A DNA stretch of 64,000 bases, taken from Candidatus Villigracilis vicinus (lineage in GTDB: Bacteria > Chloroflexota > Anaerolineae > Anaerolineales > Villigracilaceae). A program made the translations under genes and the position numbers. The notes beneath the pieces are model-generated. The model worked only from the letters and a program-made list of their open reading frames with translations. It was not told the DNA's origin and did not search any database. The DNA lies in assembly GCA_016721315.1 (NCBI GenBank), contig JADKIL010000001.1:1-64000 (forward strand), read 5' to 3'. Below, in pieces: positions 1 to 7,929 of the stretch; position 1 is the first letter of the stretch; every line of letters starts with the position of its first letter.

Positions 1-46
1 GTTGTTACCGTCCGTGCTGGATAGGGCGTTCAAAGGTGAACTATGA

Positions 47-141
47 AGACCCTAAGGGTTTGTCCCGATAACCTTCGTCATGTCAAGCAGGAGAGTCTTG
101 TCCGCGGGAACACGAGTCAGTCAAGGAAACCCTTAGGGTCT
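47..141. repeat. 15-bp inverted repeat, candidate structured RNA
   Basis: Positions 47-61 and 127-141 are exact reverse complements (15 bp), 65 nt apart. Inside them TGTCCCG near 61-67 can pair with CGGGAACA near 105-112, and CAAG/CTTG near 84-100 forms a further hairpin, so a nested stem is possible. The rest of 1-288 is G-rich and shows no convincing gene. A small open frame at 43-258 crosses the stem and has no recognisable domain. This could be a structured RNA, or part of an intron or mobile element cut by the window edge. The family is not identified. Confidence 0.45.
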
Positions 142-288
142 CGGATGATGATGTCCGCGCGGCTGGTGGCGCTGCGGGAGGTACAGTCCGCTACGGGGGA
201 GGAAATGGGGGCGTTGTTACTGAGTGTTTTCAATAAAGCATTCAATGGGAACTTGTGAACGTAAAGAAAGATCAAGAGGAGTTCGACC

Positions 289-804
289 ATGCCTGAACCT
301 ACGAAAACACTGGTTAGAAATGCCAGGGAGCAGGACATTCCCACCGTTGCTGAAATTGATGCGGAGGCATTTTCTCCCTACGGAACCGCTGAAAAGCCGG
401 AAACGTTTCAGCTCCGCCTCACGGCATTCCCAGATGGATTTATTATTCTGATCGCCGATAATGAAATTGCAGCCTATGGTTGTTCAGAAAAATGGTTAAC
501 CGAACGCGAGCCCGGCTTGGACGAGAATCCCTTAGCCACTCATCAACCAGAGGGCAGGATCCTGTGCATCACCGGAATGGCTGTCAAAATGAAATATCAG
601 AAGCGGGGCTATGGGCTGCTGATCCTTGATAAACTTATTGAAATTGCCCATAGAGAAGGTTGCCGGAAAATTATGATAGAGACGACCCATGCTCAAGGGT
701 TATATCTAAAACGAGGTTTCACGACCATCCAAACTCGTGCCGAACGTGGAGTTTCTCTGGATGTGATGTCTCTGGATATAGAATCCTATGGCAGTAAGGC
801 ATGA
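289..804 (+). CDS. GNAT family N-acetyltransferase
   Basis: A 171-residue single-domain protein of the GCN5-related acetyltransferase fold, which transfers an acyl group from acyl-CoA to an amine. The acyl-CoA pyrophosphate loop is visible as QKRGYG at residues 104-109, after the beta-strand segment ILCITGMAV and before a helix, as expected for the family. The start is set by an AAGAGGAG ribosome site just upstream. The substrate cannot be read from the sequence. It stands alone, with a gap of over 100 bp to the next gene. No signal peptide or membrane segment is seen, so it is probably cytoplasmic. Confidence 0.85.
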   Translation: MPEPTKTLVRNAREQDIPTVAEIDAEAFSPYGTAEKPETFQLRLTAFPDGFIILIADNEIAAYGCSEKWLTEREPGLDENPLATHQPEGRILCITGMAVKMKYQKRGYGLLILDKLIEIAHREGCRKIMIETTHAQGLYLKRGFTTIQTRAERGVSLDVMSLDIESYGSKA

Positions 805-922
805 ATAGCGGTTCTGTGTCCCAGACTTTGGACGTCTAAAGTGCGACACCCTCTCTGCTGTTCTCAGTAGGGGGTAGGAGGGGACTGATGCGAGGTTCGC
901 TTTAAATCTAAAGGAGAACATA

Positions 923-1423
923 ATGACAGAAACAAATGTACTGCCGTGGGTCGAAGTCAACGAAATGATGGACGATGAGTATCGTCAACTCGTGGTGGCG
1001 GAGGCGCTCGGTCACTACCCCAAGGCTTCGCCTGAACTAAATAAATTCGCCCTGGATATTCTCAAGAAGACCATTCAGGTGAATGGGTTCCGCTCCTTTC
1101 AGAGCATTCCGCCGCACATGGCAAAAATACAGGTGGTTAAAGAATTCAAGGTCAATGATCTGGTCGCTGCGGCGGTTATCTGCTTGTGGGCAGAGAAACA
1201 ACACGAGCTGATCGAGTCTCTGGCAAAGGCGGCACGGGACGCGAACATCCCCGTCCCTGAAACCTGGGGCTGGCAGCAGGCGCGCTATGGCTTTGTGCAG
1301 GGTGAAGATACGCCCGAGTTCGATCAATTGGCTACGGACTTGTCCGCGCAGAAGAGCAAGCCCGAATCCGATCATTATCTTTTGGCTGCATTGTGGTTAA
1401 GCCATAGCCTTCATGAAAAGTAA
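923..1423 (+). CDS. Conserved hypothetical protein, helical
   Basis: A 166-residue protein I do not recognise. It starts after a strong AAAGGAG site. The sequence is rich in helix-forming residues, with no signal peptide, membrane segment or obvious catalytic motif. Trp-rich stretches occur near residues 9 and 112-115 (WGWQ). It lies 24 bp upstream of the VF530-like gene in the same direction, so the two may share a transcript. No function is proposed. Confidence 0.7.
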   Translation: MTETNVLPWVEVNEMMDDEYRQLVVAEALGHYPKASPELNKFALDILKKTIQVNGFRSFQSIPPHMAKIQVVKEFKVNDLVAAAVICLWAEKQHELIESLAKAARDANIPVPETWGWQQARYGFVQGEDTPEFDQLATDLSAQKSKPESDHYLLAALWLSHSLHEK

Positions 1424-1447
1424 AAGATCAACTCTTGATAGATTGTT

Positions 1448-1669
1448 ATGAACACCCCACAACCAAATAATCCCCTGCACGGCGTAACATTGGAAATGAT
1501 CGTCACCCAGTTGGTCAGTCAATATGGCTGGGTAGAGTTGGGCAGGCGTGTTCCGATCAAATGTTTTAACGAGAATCCGAGCATCAAATCGAGCCTCAAG
1601 TTTTTACGTCAGACCGCGTGGGCAAGGAAGAAAGTGGAAGAGTTGTACCTGAAATCCATCGCAAAGTGA
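1448..1669 (+). CDS. VF530 (DUF2132) family small DNA-binding-type protein
   Basis: A 73-residue protein matching the VF530/DUF2132 family by its hallmark order: NPLHGVTLEMI near the N-terminus, YGWVELGRR-P-I-CF, then PSIKSSLKFLR followed by AWARKKVE. Family members are about 70-80 residues, so it is full length. The family was named from a Vibrio structure suggested to bind DNA, but its cellular role is unknown. It probably forms a two-gene unit with the preceding hypothetical gene and is followed by a strong terminator hairpin. Confidence 0.85.
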   Translation: MNTPQPNNPLHGVTLEMIVTQLVSQYGWVELGRRVPIKCFNENPSIKSSLKFLRQTAWARKKVEELYLKSIAK

Positions 1670-1687
1670 CCGCGATCATATTGTGGA

Positions 1688-1730
1688 AATCAAAAGGAGA
1701 CGATCACAACATGACCGTCTCCTTTTGATT
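1688..1730. terminator. Bidirectional intrinsic terminator
   Basis: A perfect 15-bp stem (1688-1702 with 1716-1730) with a 13-nt loop lies between two convergent genes, the VF530-like gene (+) and the first SH3 lipoprotein (-). The stem arms end in AAAA/TTTT tracts. Confidence 0.8.
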
Positions 1731-1742
1731 CGACTTATCCGC

Positions 1743-2813
1743 TTACGGACAGGTGAGCGAAGCCGAAGCCTGAGATGTCCCGTCACCGGAAGTAACAGTA
1801 AACGAGTAAGTCGCTCCGGCTGGTCGTATTTCAGTGAATTCCCTATACGATTGATCGAGGCTGGTTGTCCCCCCGTTTCCTGTTAGTTGATTCCCATTTT
1901 GATCGAACCACTTCGCGTTACGCGAATAACGGCGGCCGTCATTCAGGACACTTGTCGTATCCGTCCAGTGAATGACGATTTGGAATTGGAAAGTGCCGTC
2001 AAGTTGATCGGTGCAAATCACAGATGATTTCAATATCACCAAAACTGGCGGGCTCTGGTAGGCGCAGGAGCCGTCGTCGCTGTTGGCTTTTGCATTGTAG
2101 TTTGTCGCTGCGGGGTCGGTGCAACCCAAAATTGTCGCCTGTGCCGTATAGATACAGGAGCTGTCGTTCACTGTGGCGGCGGAATTGTAATTGCTTGCGG
2201 CTGGGTCGGTACAACCTGCCACCGCTGGGGCGCCAGCCGCGGTTGTGCTGGTGGCTGTTGCGCTTGCACTGGGGGTCTTGGTTGCAGTCGGCTTTTGGGT
2301 TGCCGCTGATGTGGGCGTGACCACATCCTTCAAGCTGGCAGTATCGCCAGTGATGGTGGCGTATTGACCCCATAACCAACAGGTCTGCCCGTTCTGACCG
2401 GGGATCTCGATGATCCAATAGCCAGAGTAGGAATTCTTGGCAACCACTTTGGCAACCTGCCCCACCGGCATGCCATAAATACTTTTGAATGCGGCTCCGG
2501 GTCCCTGGCGGCAGTTGGTTGCCACACTGACGGTCACGGTCACATCGCCTACGGCGGGCGGAAGGACAGCGGCTGGGATGACCACTTCTTCGGTCGGAGG
2601 AAGAGCCGGGTCTTCCGTCGCGGACAAACCTTGTGCTTCTGGCAGTTGCGCTCCACTGGACAACGCGGTTTCGATCAAGGCGGCATTAGCGGTCACGGTC
2701 AGTTCATAGCCGGGGGCGCTGGGGTCGCTGCCTGCATCGACAAGTTTCAGGTTGCAAGCCTGCAGGGTGAGTGCGAGAATGATGAAACCGACCCAAAGTT
2801 TGGATGTTTTCAT
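1743..2813 (-). CDS. SH3-domain lipoprotein with two GCTDP repeats (paralogue 1)
   Basis: A 356-residue secreted lipoprotein. The lipobox LTLQAC places the lipidated Cys at residue 20. A bacterial SH3-like domain spans about 91-157 (NCRQGPG, YGMPVGQVAKV, WLWGQY) and is probably a cell-wall or protein-binding module. A Thr/Ala/Pro linker (165-196) follows. Two cysteine repeats of the form GCTDPAA-NYN-(D)DGSC come next (200-222 and 230-252), then a beta-sandwich-like end (256-356) with Cys267 and the terminal Cys-Pro. It is the last of five minus-strand paralogues and begins 10 bp after the previous one, behind AAGGA. The binding partner is unknown. Confidence 0.85.
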   Translation of the reverse strand: MKTSKLWVGFIILALTLQACNLKLVDAGSDPSAPGYELTVTANAALIETALSSGAQLPEAQGLSATEDPALPPTEEVVIPAAVLPPAVGDVTVTVSVATNCRQGPGAAFKSIYGMPVGQVAKVVAKNSYSGYWIIEIPGQNGQTCWLWGQYATITGDTASLKDVVTPTSAATQKPTATKTPSASATATSTTAAGAPAVAGCTDPAASNYNSAATVNDSSCIYTAQATILGCTDPAATNYNAKANSDDGSCAYQSPPVLVILKSSVICTDQLDGTFQFQIVIHWTDTTSVLNDGRRYSRNAKWFDQNGNQLTGNGGTTSLDQSYREFTEIRPAGATYSFTVTSGDGTSQASASLTCP

Positions 2814-2823
2814 TATTTTTTCC

Positions 2824-3849
2824 TTATGGGCAGGTTAATGAAGTCGAAGTTACGCTTTCAAACGTAACGGTGACGACCGTCCCTGCTGGCAATGTGAGCG
2901 TGGGACTATAAGGGTTTATGCTTACTTTCATGCTGGTACCGCTTTTATATACCTCTTTCCCATTGAGCATCCCAACGGTAGTTCTTGCAATCCTACTTAG
3001 ACCCGGATCAGCAGGCTTCCAATGCACTGTGATAATAAATTTGTAGTTGCCATCGAACTGGTCTTCGCAGACCACGGATGCACTCGTAATGATCGGCGCA
3101 GGATAGCCGCAGGAGCCATCATCCGCATTGGCGTTGGGGTTGTAGTTAATTGCGTTTGGATCTGTGCAGCCACCCACAAATGCAGGACCGATATAGGCGC
3201 AGGAGCCGTCATCCACGGTTGCCGCAGAGTTGTAATTGCTGGCAGTTGAGTCGGTGCAGCCTGCCACGGCAGGGGCAGCGGCAGCCACTGTGTTGGTGAT
3301 TGTGGGGGCAATGGTAGCTGTAGGTGTGTTTGTTGCCACAGAGGTGGGCGTGACCACATCCTTCAATCCAGCCGTATCCCCGTTGATGGTTGCGTATTGC
3401 CCCCATAACCAACAAGTCTGCCCGGCTTGCCCTGGAATCTCAATGATCCAATAGCCCGAGTAGGAATTCTTGGCGACGACTTTTGCCACTTGCCCAACTG
3501 GCATGCCATAGATGCTGGCAAAGGCTGTGCCGGGTCCCTGACGGCAGTTGGTTGCCACACTGACGGTCACGGTCACATCGCCTGTGGCGGGCGGCAAGAC
3601 AGCAGCTGGAACGACCGCTTCTTCTGTAGGTGGAGCGCTCTGTACACTGCCCGGTTGAGGCGTGGCAGTGATTTCCACAACATTCCCTTGCTGCGCCGCC
3701 TGGTCGATCAACATCTGCTGGACGATGGCGGTCAACTCAAGGTTTGCGTCGTTTGGGTCTTGCGGACTTTCTACCAATTGCAGGTTGCATGCGGAAAGTA
3801 TGAATATGGGCAGAACCAGCCATAAAAATTTGGTTTTGAAGTTCATCAA
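2824..3849 (-). CDS. SH3-domain lipoprotein with two GCTDP repeats (paralogue 2)
   Basis: A 341-residue paralogue of the neighbouring gene. It has a signal peptide with lipobox LSAC (Cys about 21), a long acidic/Gln segment, an almost identical SH3 core (NCRQGPGTAF, YGMPVGQVAK, GQTCWLWGQY), a Thr/Pro linker, and two GCTD-NYN-DDGSC repeats. The beta-sandwich-like C-terminus begins with a Cys strand (VVCEDQ) and ends TCP. Two adjacent ATG codons (3849, 3846) are possible, and an AGAGG site fits either. The DNA of the SH3 core is far more similar to its neighbours than the flanks are, consistent with duplication or gene conversion. Confidence 0.85.
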   Translation of the reverse strand: MMNFKTKFLWLVLPIFILSACNLQLVESPQDPNDANLELTAIVQQMLIDQAAQQGNVVEITATPQPGSVQSAPPTEEAVVPAAVLPPATGDVTVTVSVATNCRQGPGTAFASIYGMPVGQVAKVVAKNSYSGYWIIEIPGQAGQTCWLWGQYATINGDTAGLKDVVTPTSVATNTPTATIAPTITNTVAAAAPAVAGCTDSTASNYNSAATVDDGSCAYIGPAFVGGCTDPNAINYNPNANADDGSCGYPAPIITSASVVCEDQFDGNYKFIITVHWKPADPGLSRIARTTVGMLNGKEVYKSGTSMKVSINPYSPTLTLPAGTVVTVTFESVTSTSLTCP

Positions 3850-3861
3850 TAGCCTCTTTGA

Positions 3862-4728
3862 TTATGGACAAGATAAACTGGTTGAGACGGGAGCCGAACT
3901 GCCAGTACCGTTTTGCGCAATCAGGCTGACGGTAAGATTTGTTCCCGCCGGAAGCACTTCGGTGAACGTATGGGATGTCGCATTGGGACCCTTACTATCG
4001 AGCCTATTGGAGGACGTCGTGATTACAAACATTGTTTCGTTATTAGAGTTATCTGCCCAATTGAGTTCAATCACATAGTTCCGGTTGCCGCCGCCCGCAT
4101 CAGAGCAAGTCACAAATGAGGTAAGGATCTGAGGCGCATTCGGTGCAACGGCTGCAGCGGTTGTGCTCGTGGCAGTCGGCTGGACGGTGTTTGTTGGCTT
4201 GGGCGTGTTGGTAATGGTCGGTGCGGGCGAGGTAGGCGTGACAACTTCTTTCAAGGCGGCGGTATCGCCATTAATCACCGCATACTGTCCCCATAACCAA
4301 CAGTTCTGCCCGGCTTGCCCGGGGATTTCGATGATCCAATAGCCCGAGTATGAATTTTTTGCAATGACCTTTGCCACTTGTCCCACCGGCATGCCATAGA
4401 TAATCTTAAAATTCTGTCCGGGACCCGTGCGGCAGTTGGTCGCCGTGGTGACGGTGACAGTCACATCACCTGTAACGGGCGGCAAGACCGCAGCTGGAAC
4501 GACCGCTTCTTCGGTGGCAGGAACATTCCCCGCACCCGGCGTGGCAGTGATCTCCACGATATTCCCTTGTTGCGCTGCCTGGTCGATCAACATCTGCTGG
4601 ACGATGGCGGTCAACTCAAGGTTATCGGCATCTGCGCCTTGTGAGCTTTCTACAAATTGCAGATTGCAGGCTGATAATGAGAGGGTCAATATCAAGCACA
4701 GGAAAAATTGCACGATTCTTTTTGTCAT
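3862..4728 (-). CDS. SH3-domain lipoprotein with Fn3-like C-terminus (paralogue 3)
   Basis: A 288-residue member of the lipoprotein array. The lipobox LSAC places the lipid Cys at residue 21. The N-terminal segment (ELTAIVQQMLIDQAAQQGN) is nearly the same as in paralogue 2, and the SH3 core carries NCRTGPGQNF and NCWLWGQY. A PT linker leads directly to a fibronectin-III-like domain (VTCSD, LNWADNSNNE) with no GCTDP repeats. The protein ends SCP, so the first-strand Cys and terminal Cys may form a disulfide. It sits 12 bp upstream of paralogue 2, so it is probably co-transcribed. Confidence 0.85.
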   Translation of the reverse strand: MTKRIVQFFLCLILTLSLSACNLQFVESSQGADADNLELTAIVQQMLIDQAAQQGNIVEITATPGAGNVPATEEAVVPAAVLPPVTGDVTVTVTTATNCRTGPGQNFKIIYGMPVGQVAKVIAKNSYSGYWIIEIPGQAGQNCWLWGQYAVINGDTAALKEVVTPTSPAPTITNTPKPTNTVQPTATSTTAAAVAPNAPQILTSFVTCSDAGGGNRNYVIELNWADNSNNETMFVITTSSNRLDSKGPNATSHTFTEVLPAGTNLTVSLIAQNGTGSSAPVSTSLSCP

Positions 4729-4757
4729 ATTTATATCCTAGCCCAATGAAGTTTAAA

Positions 4758-4799
4758 GAATCAAAGTCCCTGCAAAGAAACTTGTAGGGACTTTGATTC
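4758..4799. terminator. Intrinsic terminator after paralogue 4
   Basis: A 14-bp perfect stem (4758-4771 with 4786-4799), extendable by G-U pairing, lies just downstream of the stop of the minus-strand gene at 4806-5711. It separates that gene from paralogues 1-3. Confidence 0.75.
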
Positions 4800-4805
4800 A
4801 GTACA

Positions 4806-5711
4806 TTAAGGGCAGCCAGCGCCCACTACTTGTATGGTAGCAGGTAAACCGCATGTGCCTTCAGTGTTGCCACTACATGCATAGACAGAGACCGTAAATT
4901 GAAAGTTTGGCGAGGCGTTCTGGACAGTGATCGTTTCCATAACAACACTGAAACTGTCACTGGTCGAATTGGCTGCCAATATATGTGTGGAGACGTTGTT
5001 AGCACTTGAGACAACCTGTAACTCATTAGTAGAGTTATCCGTCCAGGATATGTTCCCGTTGACCGTTGTTTGGGTAGCGCCGGGTCCAGCAACACAACTG
5101 ATATTGGCAGTCAGCCCTGAAGGTGCATTGGGGTACACAACTCCAGTGGTAGCTGTAGCAGTCGCTGTGGGTTTGGGCGTGTTGGTAATGGTCGGTGCGG
5201 GTGAGGTGGGCGTAACCACTTCCTTCAATTTGGAAGTATCGCCGTTGATCACGGCATACTGCCCCCATAGCCAGCAGTTCTGCCCGGCTTGCCCGGGGAT
5301 TTCGATGATCCAATAGCCCGAGTAGGAATTTTTCGCCGTGACCTTCGCCACTTGTCCCACCGGCATGCCATAGACAATCTTAAAATTCTGCCCAGGACCC
5401 GTGCGGCAATTCGTCGCCGTGGTCACGGTGACGGTCACATCACCGGTAGCGGGAGGGAGTACCTGAGCCGGTTGAACTTGTTCGGCAGGCACGGCGCCGC
5501 CTTCGGGCGTGGCAGTAACAACGACGACCACTTGTTGAGCGGGGTCCTGCCCTGCGGCGGGCTGACCACCTTGTTGCAGCAAGGCTGCCTGTGCGGTAAT
5601 GGTCGCTTCGAGATTTGGCGATTCAACGACCTGAATATTTTCCAATCCGCAAGCGAGAGTGGATAGGATGAGAACAACTAACAAGCTAAGAGATTTTCGG
5701 GCGGCGTTCAT
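4806..5711 (-). CDS. SH3-domain lipoprotein with Fn3-like C-terminus (paralogue 4)
   Basis: A 301-residue member of the array, starting after a strong GAGGAG site. The lipobox STLAC gives Cys21. A Gln/Ala-rich segment and the conserved SH3 core (NCRTGPGQNFKIVYG, SYSGYWIIEIPG, NCWLWGQY) are followed by a short PT linker. An Fn3-like domain (ISCVAGPG, SWTDNSTNE) carries extra Cys residues near its end (YACSGNTEGTCG) and finishes GCP. It has its own terminator, so it may be expressed separately from paralogues 1-3. Confidence 0.85.
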   Translation of the reverse strand: MNAARKSLSLLVVLILSTLACGLENIQVVESPNLEATITAQAALLQQGGQPAAGQDPAQQVVVVVTATPEGGAVPAEQVQPAQVLPPATGDVTVTVTTATNCRTGPGQNFKIVYGMPVGQVAKVTAKNSYSGYWIIEIPGQAGQNCWLWGQYAVINGDTSKLKEVVTPTSPAPTITNTPKPTATATATTGVVYPNAPSGLTANISCVAGPGATQTTVNGNISWTDNSTNELQVVSSANNVSTHILAANSTSDSFSVVMETITVQNASPNFQFTVSVYACSGNTEGTCGLPATIQVVGAGCP

Positions 5712-5753
5712 TCGTATTTCTCCTCATTTAGAGATATTGCTTACATAGACATC

Positions 5754-5793
5754 CACCACAGAGAAAGTTGAAATCTATGGCTTCTCTGTGGTG
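5754..5793. terminator. Hairpin between lipoprotein genes
   Basis: A 12-bp perfect stem (5754-5765 with 5782-5793) lies downstream of the minus-strand gene at 5832-6635. It lacks a long T tract, so terminator function is less certain. Confidence 0.5.
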
Positions 5794-5831
5794 AATATTC
5801 TTTATATAAATTGAGTCAGTAGACAGTCCCT

Positions 5832-6635
5832 TTATGGGCATTTGAAGGCGCCGGTTCCTACTGGCTGGGATGCGCCTTTTTCATTGGCGGCAGCCAAGGT
5901 TGCGGAAAGAGTTGTTCCTGAAGGAAGATTCTCTTCGAAACTGAAAGATGTTTTATTGGGTGGTGTTGAGAAAGCTTTACCGGTGGAAGAATTAATTACA
6001 AATTTATTTTCGTTGGAGGAGTTATCTGCCCATTTGAGGATGACCTTGTATTGATAATTTCCACCGCTGAGGTTGGTGCATTTTAATTCTGCATTCAAAA
6101 GTGTTGGCGCAATTGGCGCACCATTTGAAACGGCTGTAGGCGTTGCCGCATCTGCAACTTTTGAAGCATCACCCGTCACTGTTGCATATTGTCCCCACAA
6201 CCAACAGGTTTTCCCTGAAGCATCTGGCAATTTGATGACCCAATAATTATCAATGGTATCTTTGCCGATCACTTCAGCCACTTGCCCAGGACCTAAAGCC
6301 CCAACTTCATCAAAAGCCTGACTCGGACCGGAACGACAATTGGTATTTTGGCTGACAGTTATTGTCACTGCACTGGATGTAGTGGCAGCAGGGTCGGTGG
6401 TTGGAGCAAGAATGTTAGGGTCGGGTGTTGCAGTTACTACGATGATAATGGGTTGAGATTGTAATGCTTGGGCTGTTTGAGTGAAAAAGTCCAATTGAAT
6501 GGCTTGCACCGTTAATGTCAGCGCAACCTCAGGCGGTGGAGGGGGAGGGGCATATTTTTGCGGAATACAAGCAACAAGTACGCCAACACATAAAATAGAG
6601 AAGATTACAGAAAATGACTTGCGAATCGCGTTCAT
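5832..6635 (-). CDS. SH3-domain lipoprotein with Fn3-like C-terminus (paralogue 5, most divergent)
   Basis: The start is set at 6635, where MNAIRKSF follows a CAGGAG site; an upstream in-frame extension looks spurious. The 267-residue product has lipobox VLVAC (Cys23) and a Pro-rich stretch. Its SH3 domain keeps NCRSGPSQAFDEVG and CWLWGQY but diverges from the other four. An Fn3-like domain (LKCTN, LKWADNSSNE) ends in KCP. It is first in transcription order and probably the oldest or least converted copy of the array. It is outer-surface anchored by inference from the lipobox. Confidence 0.85.
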   Translation of the reverse strand: MNAIRKSFSVIFSILCVGVLVACIPQKYAPPPPPPEVALTLTVQAIQLDFFTQTAQALQSQPIIIVVTATPDPNILAPTTDPAATTSSAVTITVSQNTNCRSGPSQAFDEVGALGPGQVAEVIGKDTIDNYWVIKLPDASGKTCWLWGQYATVTGDASKVADAATPTAVSNGAPIAPTLLNAELKCTNLSGGNYQYKVILKWADNSSNENKFVINSSTGKAFSTPPNKTSFSFEENLPSGTTLSATLAAANEKGASQPVGTGAFKCP

Positions 6636-6898
6636 GGAACAGCTCCTGTATGAATCTATATGGCTTTGCAATAAGAGTGGATTTGTATTTCTGCCAAATG
6701 ACCATCCTTTTCACTCCATCTTTATAAAAGGCTTTACCTGTGCGGAGCCTGGCACATGGCAAAGAACATGAGGTTCAATTGGAAAAACTAAATTTCCCCA
6801 TTAAGGTAATTATCCCCATTTTACTGGACTTTTCATTTTAGTAAGGTGTCCTTAAGTACTGTAATTTAATGGCAATATGTTATTTATCACAAATAACT

Positions 6899-7270
6899 TT
6901 ATAAATCTTGGGGGGTAAACTTCACCACCAATGCTGTCCGCGCCCATTCGCTTGGATCTTGCCCTTCCCACTCGTTGTATTTGACTGCCATTACCATGCG
7001 GATCATTTGCTCGACCGTCTTATCGTCTAGTAGATTTGCCACGGCAGGGAAGGTCTGCCCGGCAATGCGGATGCTCACTCTGGGCTCTTGGAGCAGGTTT
7101 CGAACCCAATCTGATCTTTCCATATTGCCGGACATGATGTATAGCGAATTTTCATGGACGATAAACCATATCTCGATCTCATGTGGATTCCCGGTTTTTC
7201 GTCCGCGGGTGGTGAGGTAGCAGTATTCTTCTTTTTCGAATTGTGCCAGGTCGATGGGGAAGTTTGTCAT
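6899..7270 (-). CDS. DUF385-type nitroreductase-like flavin/F420-binding protein
   Basis: A 123-residue split-barrel protein resembling the DUF385/Ddn-like group, which uses deazaflavin F420 or flavin. Visible family features are YLTTRGRKTGNPHEIEIWF near the N-terminus, YIMSGN, and SDWVRNLLQEPRVSIRI in the middle. The length is typical. The start follows GGAGT. The substrate cannot be inferred. It follows the terminator of the cysteine-protease-like gene and is probably a single-gene unit. Confidence 0.75.
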   Translation of the reverse strand: MTNFPIDLAQFEKEEYCYLTTRGRKTGNPHEIEIWFIVHENSLYIMSGNMERSDWVRNLLQEPRVSIRIAGQTFPAVANLLDDKTVEQMIRMVMAVKYNEWEGQDPSEWARTALVVKFTPQDL

Positions 7271-7290
7271 TAGGTGACTCCATATAAAAA

Positions 7291-7312
7291 AGACTGACGA
7301 TTAAGTCAGTCT
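7291..7312 (-). terminator. Intrinsic terminator
   Basis: An 8-bp stem (7291-7298 with 7305-7312) with a 6-nt loop is followed on the minus strand by a run of six T. It terminates the upstream minus-strand gene at 7344-7922. Confidence 0.8.
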
Positions 7313-7343
7313 ATCACGGTGGGCAGAGAAAATAAATAGTGGG

Positions 7344-7922
7344 CTATGTGTCGTACTGAGCGATATCAGTAGAGATTTCATTTGAGAGGAAGTAGGTCTG
7401 GGCGGGGAGTAGGACATGCTTACGCTGCCAGGTGGCGTCACTTGTGGTGCAGAAGGAACGCGGCAGGCGTTTGATCATGGCTGAGTCATAGAGCAGGATG
7501 GAGCGATTGGTGATCTTCTCAATGACCGTCCAATGGTCGTGATAGCCCTGGATACCGAGGATGATGGAACGCCCGGCGGTGCCATCCAAAAAGCTCTGCA
7601 TGGATTTCCAGAATGTTGTCAGGTCTGGGTTGGGTATACCCCGCCAAGGCAGCCCCACATTTGAGATACGTTTCTTGCCCACTACTTTTTTGAGAATGAG
7701 CAGCATGTGGGGGTGATGAATGCCGCCGATCAGGAATGTGCCGAGCAGCCCGCGGCGGGATAGATAACGGATCAGGTCATCGAACAGGACCTGAGATTCT
7801 TCATCCTTGGAGCGGTTGATGAAACGTTCGGCGTTGATGATGCTGTACAAGCCGCAGAGCGAATCCAAGCCGCCTTGTTGAAAGGGTGGCAGCCCCATCA
7901 TCAGGCGATTCGATCTTTTCAT
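7344..7922 (-). CDS. Papain-like cysteine protease-fold protein (C39-like), putative
   Basis: A 192-residue protein with the residue order of a papain-fold cysteine protease: Gln16 then Cys23 in QGGLDSLCGLYS, His130 in HDHWTVIEK, and Asp146 in LLYDS. These match the oxyanion Gln and Cys-His-Asp triad spacing of C39-like peptidases. No signal peptide or ABC-transporter domain is present, so it would act in the cytoplasm. It sits 7 bp downstream of the UPF0114 membrane protein gene and ends at a clear terminator. The assignment rests on the motif only; the substrate is unknown. Confidence 0.55.
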   Translation of the reverse strand: MKRSNRLMMGLPPFQQGGLDSLCGLYSIINAERFINRSKDEESQVLFDDLIRYLSRRGLLGTFLIGGIHHPHMLLILKKVVGKKRISNVGLPWRGIPNPDLTTFWKSMQSFLDGTAGRSIILGIQGYHDHWTVIEKITNRSILLYDSAMIKRLPRSFCTTSDATWQRKHVLLPAQTYFLSNEISTDIAQYDT

Positions 7923-7929
7923 TACGGCA

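Noticed and set aside
43..258. Open frame of 71 codons at the window start
   Set aside because: It runs across the 15-bp inverted repeat, has no recognisable domain and no clear ribosome site.
1..288. Group II intron or RNase P RNA
   Set aside because: No domain V hairpin, RNase P core or reverse transcriptase was found in the visible part; left as unassigned structured RNA.
1683..6054. Plus-strand open frames opposite the five lipoprotein genes
   Set aside because: They are Arg/Cys-rich shadows of Thr/Ala/Pro coding on the minus strand and lack ribosome sites or domains.
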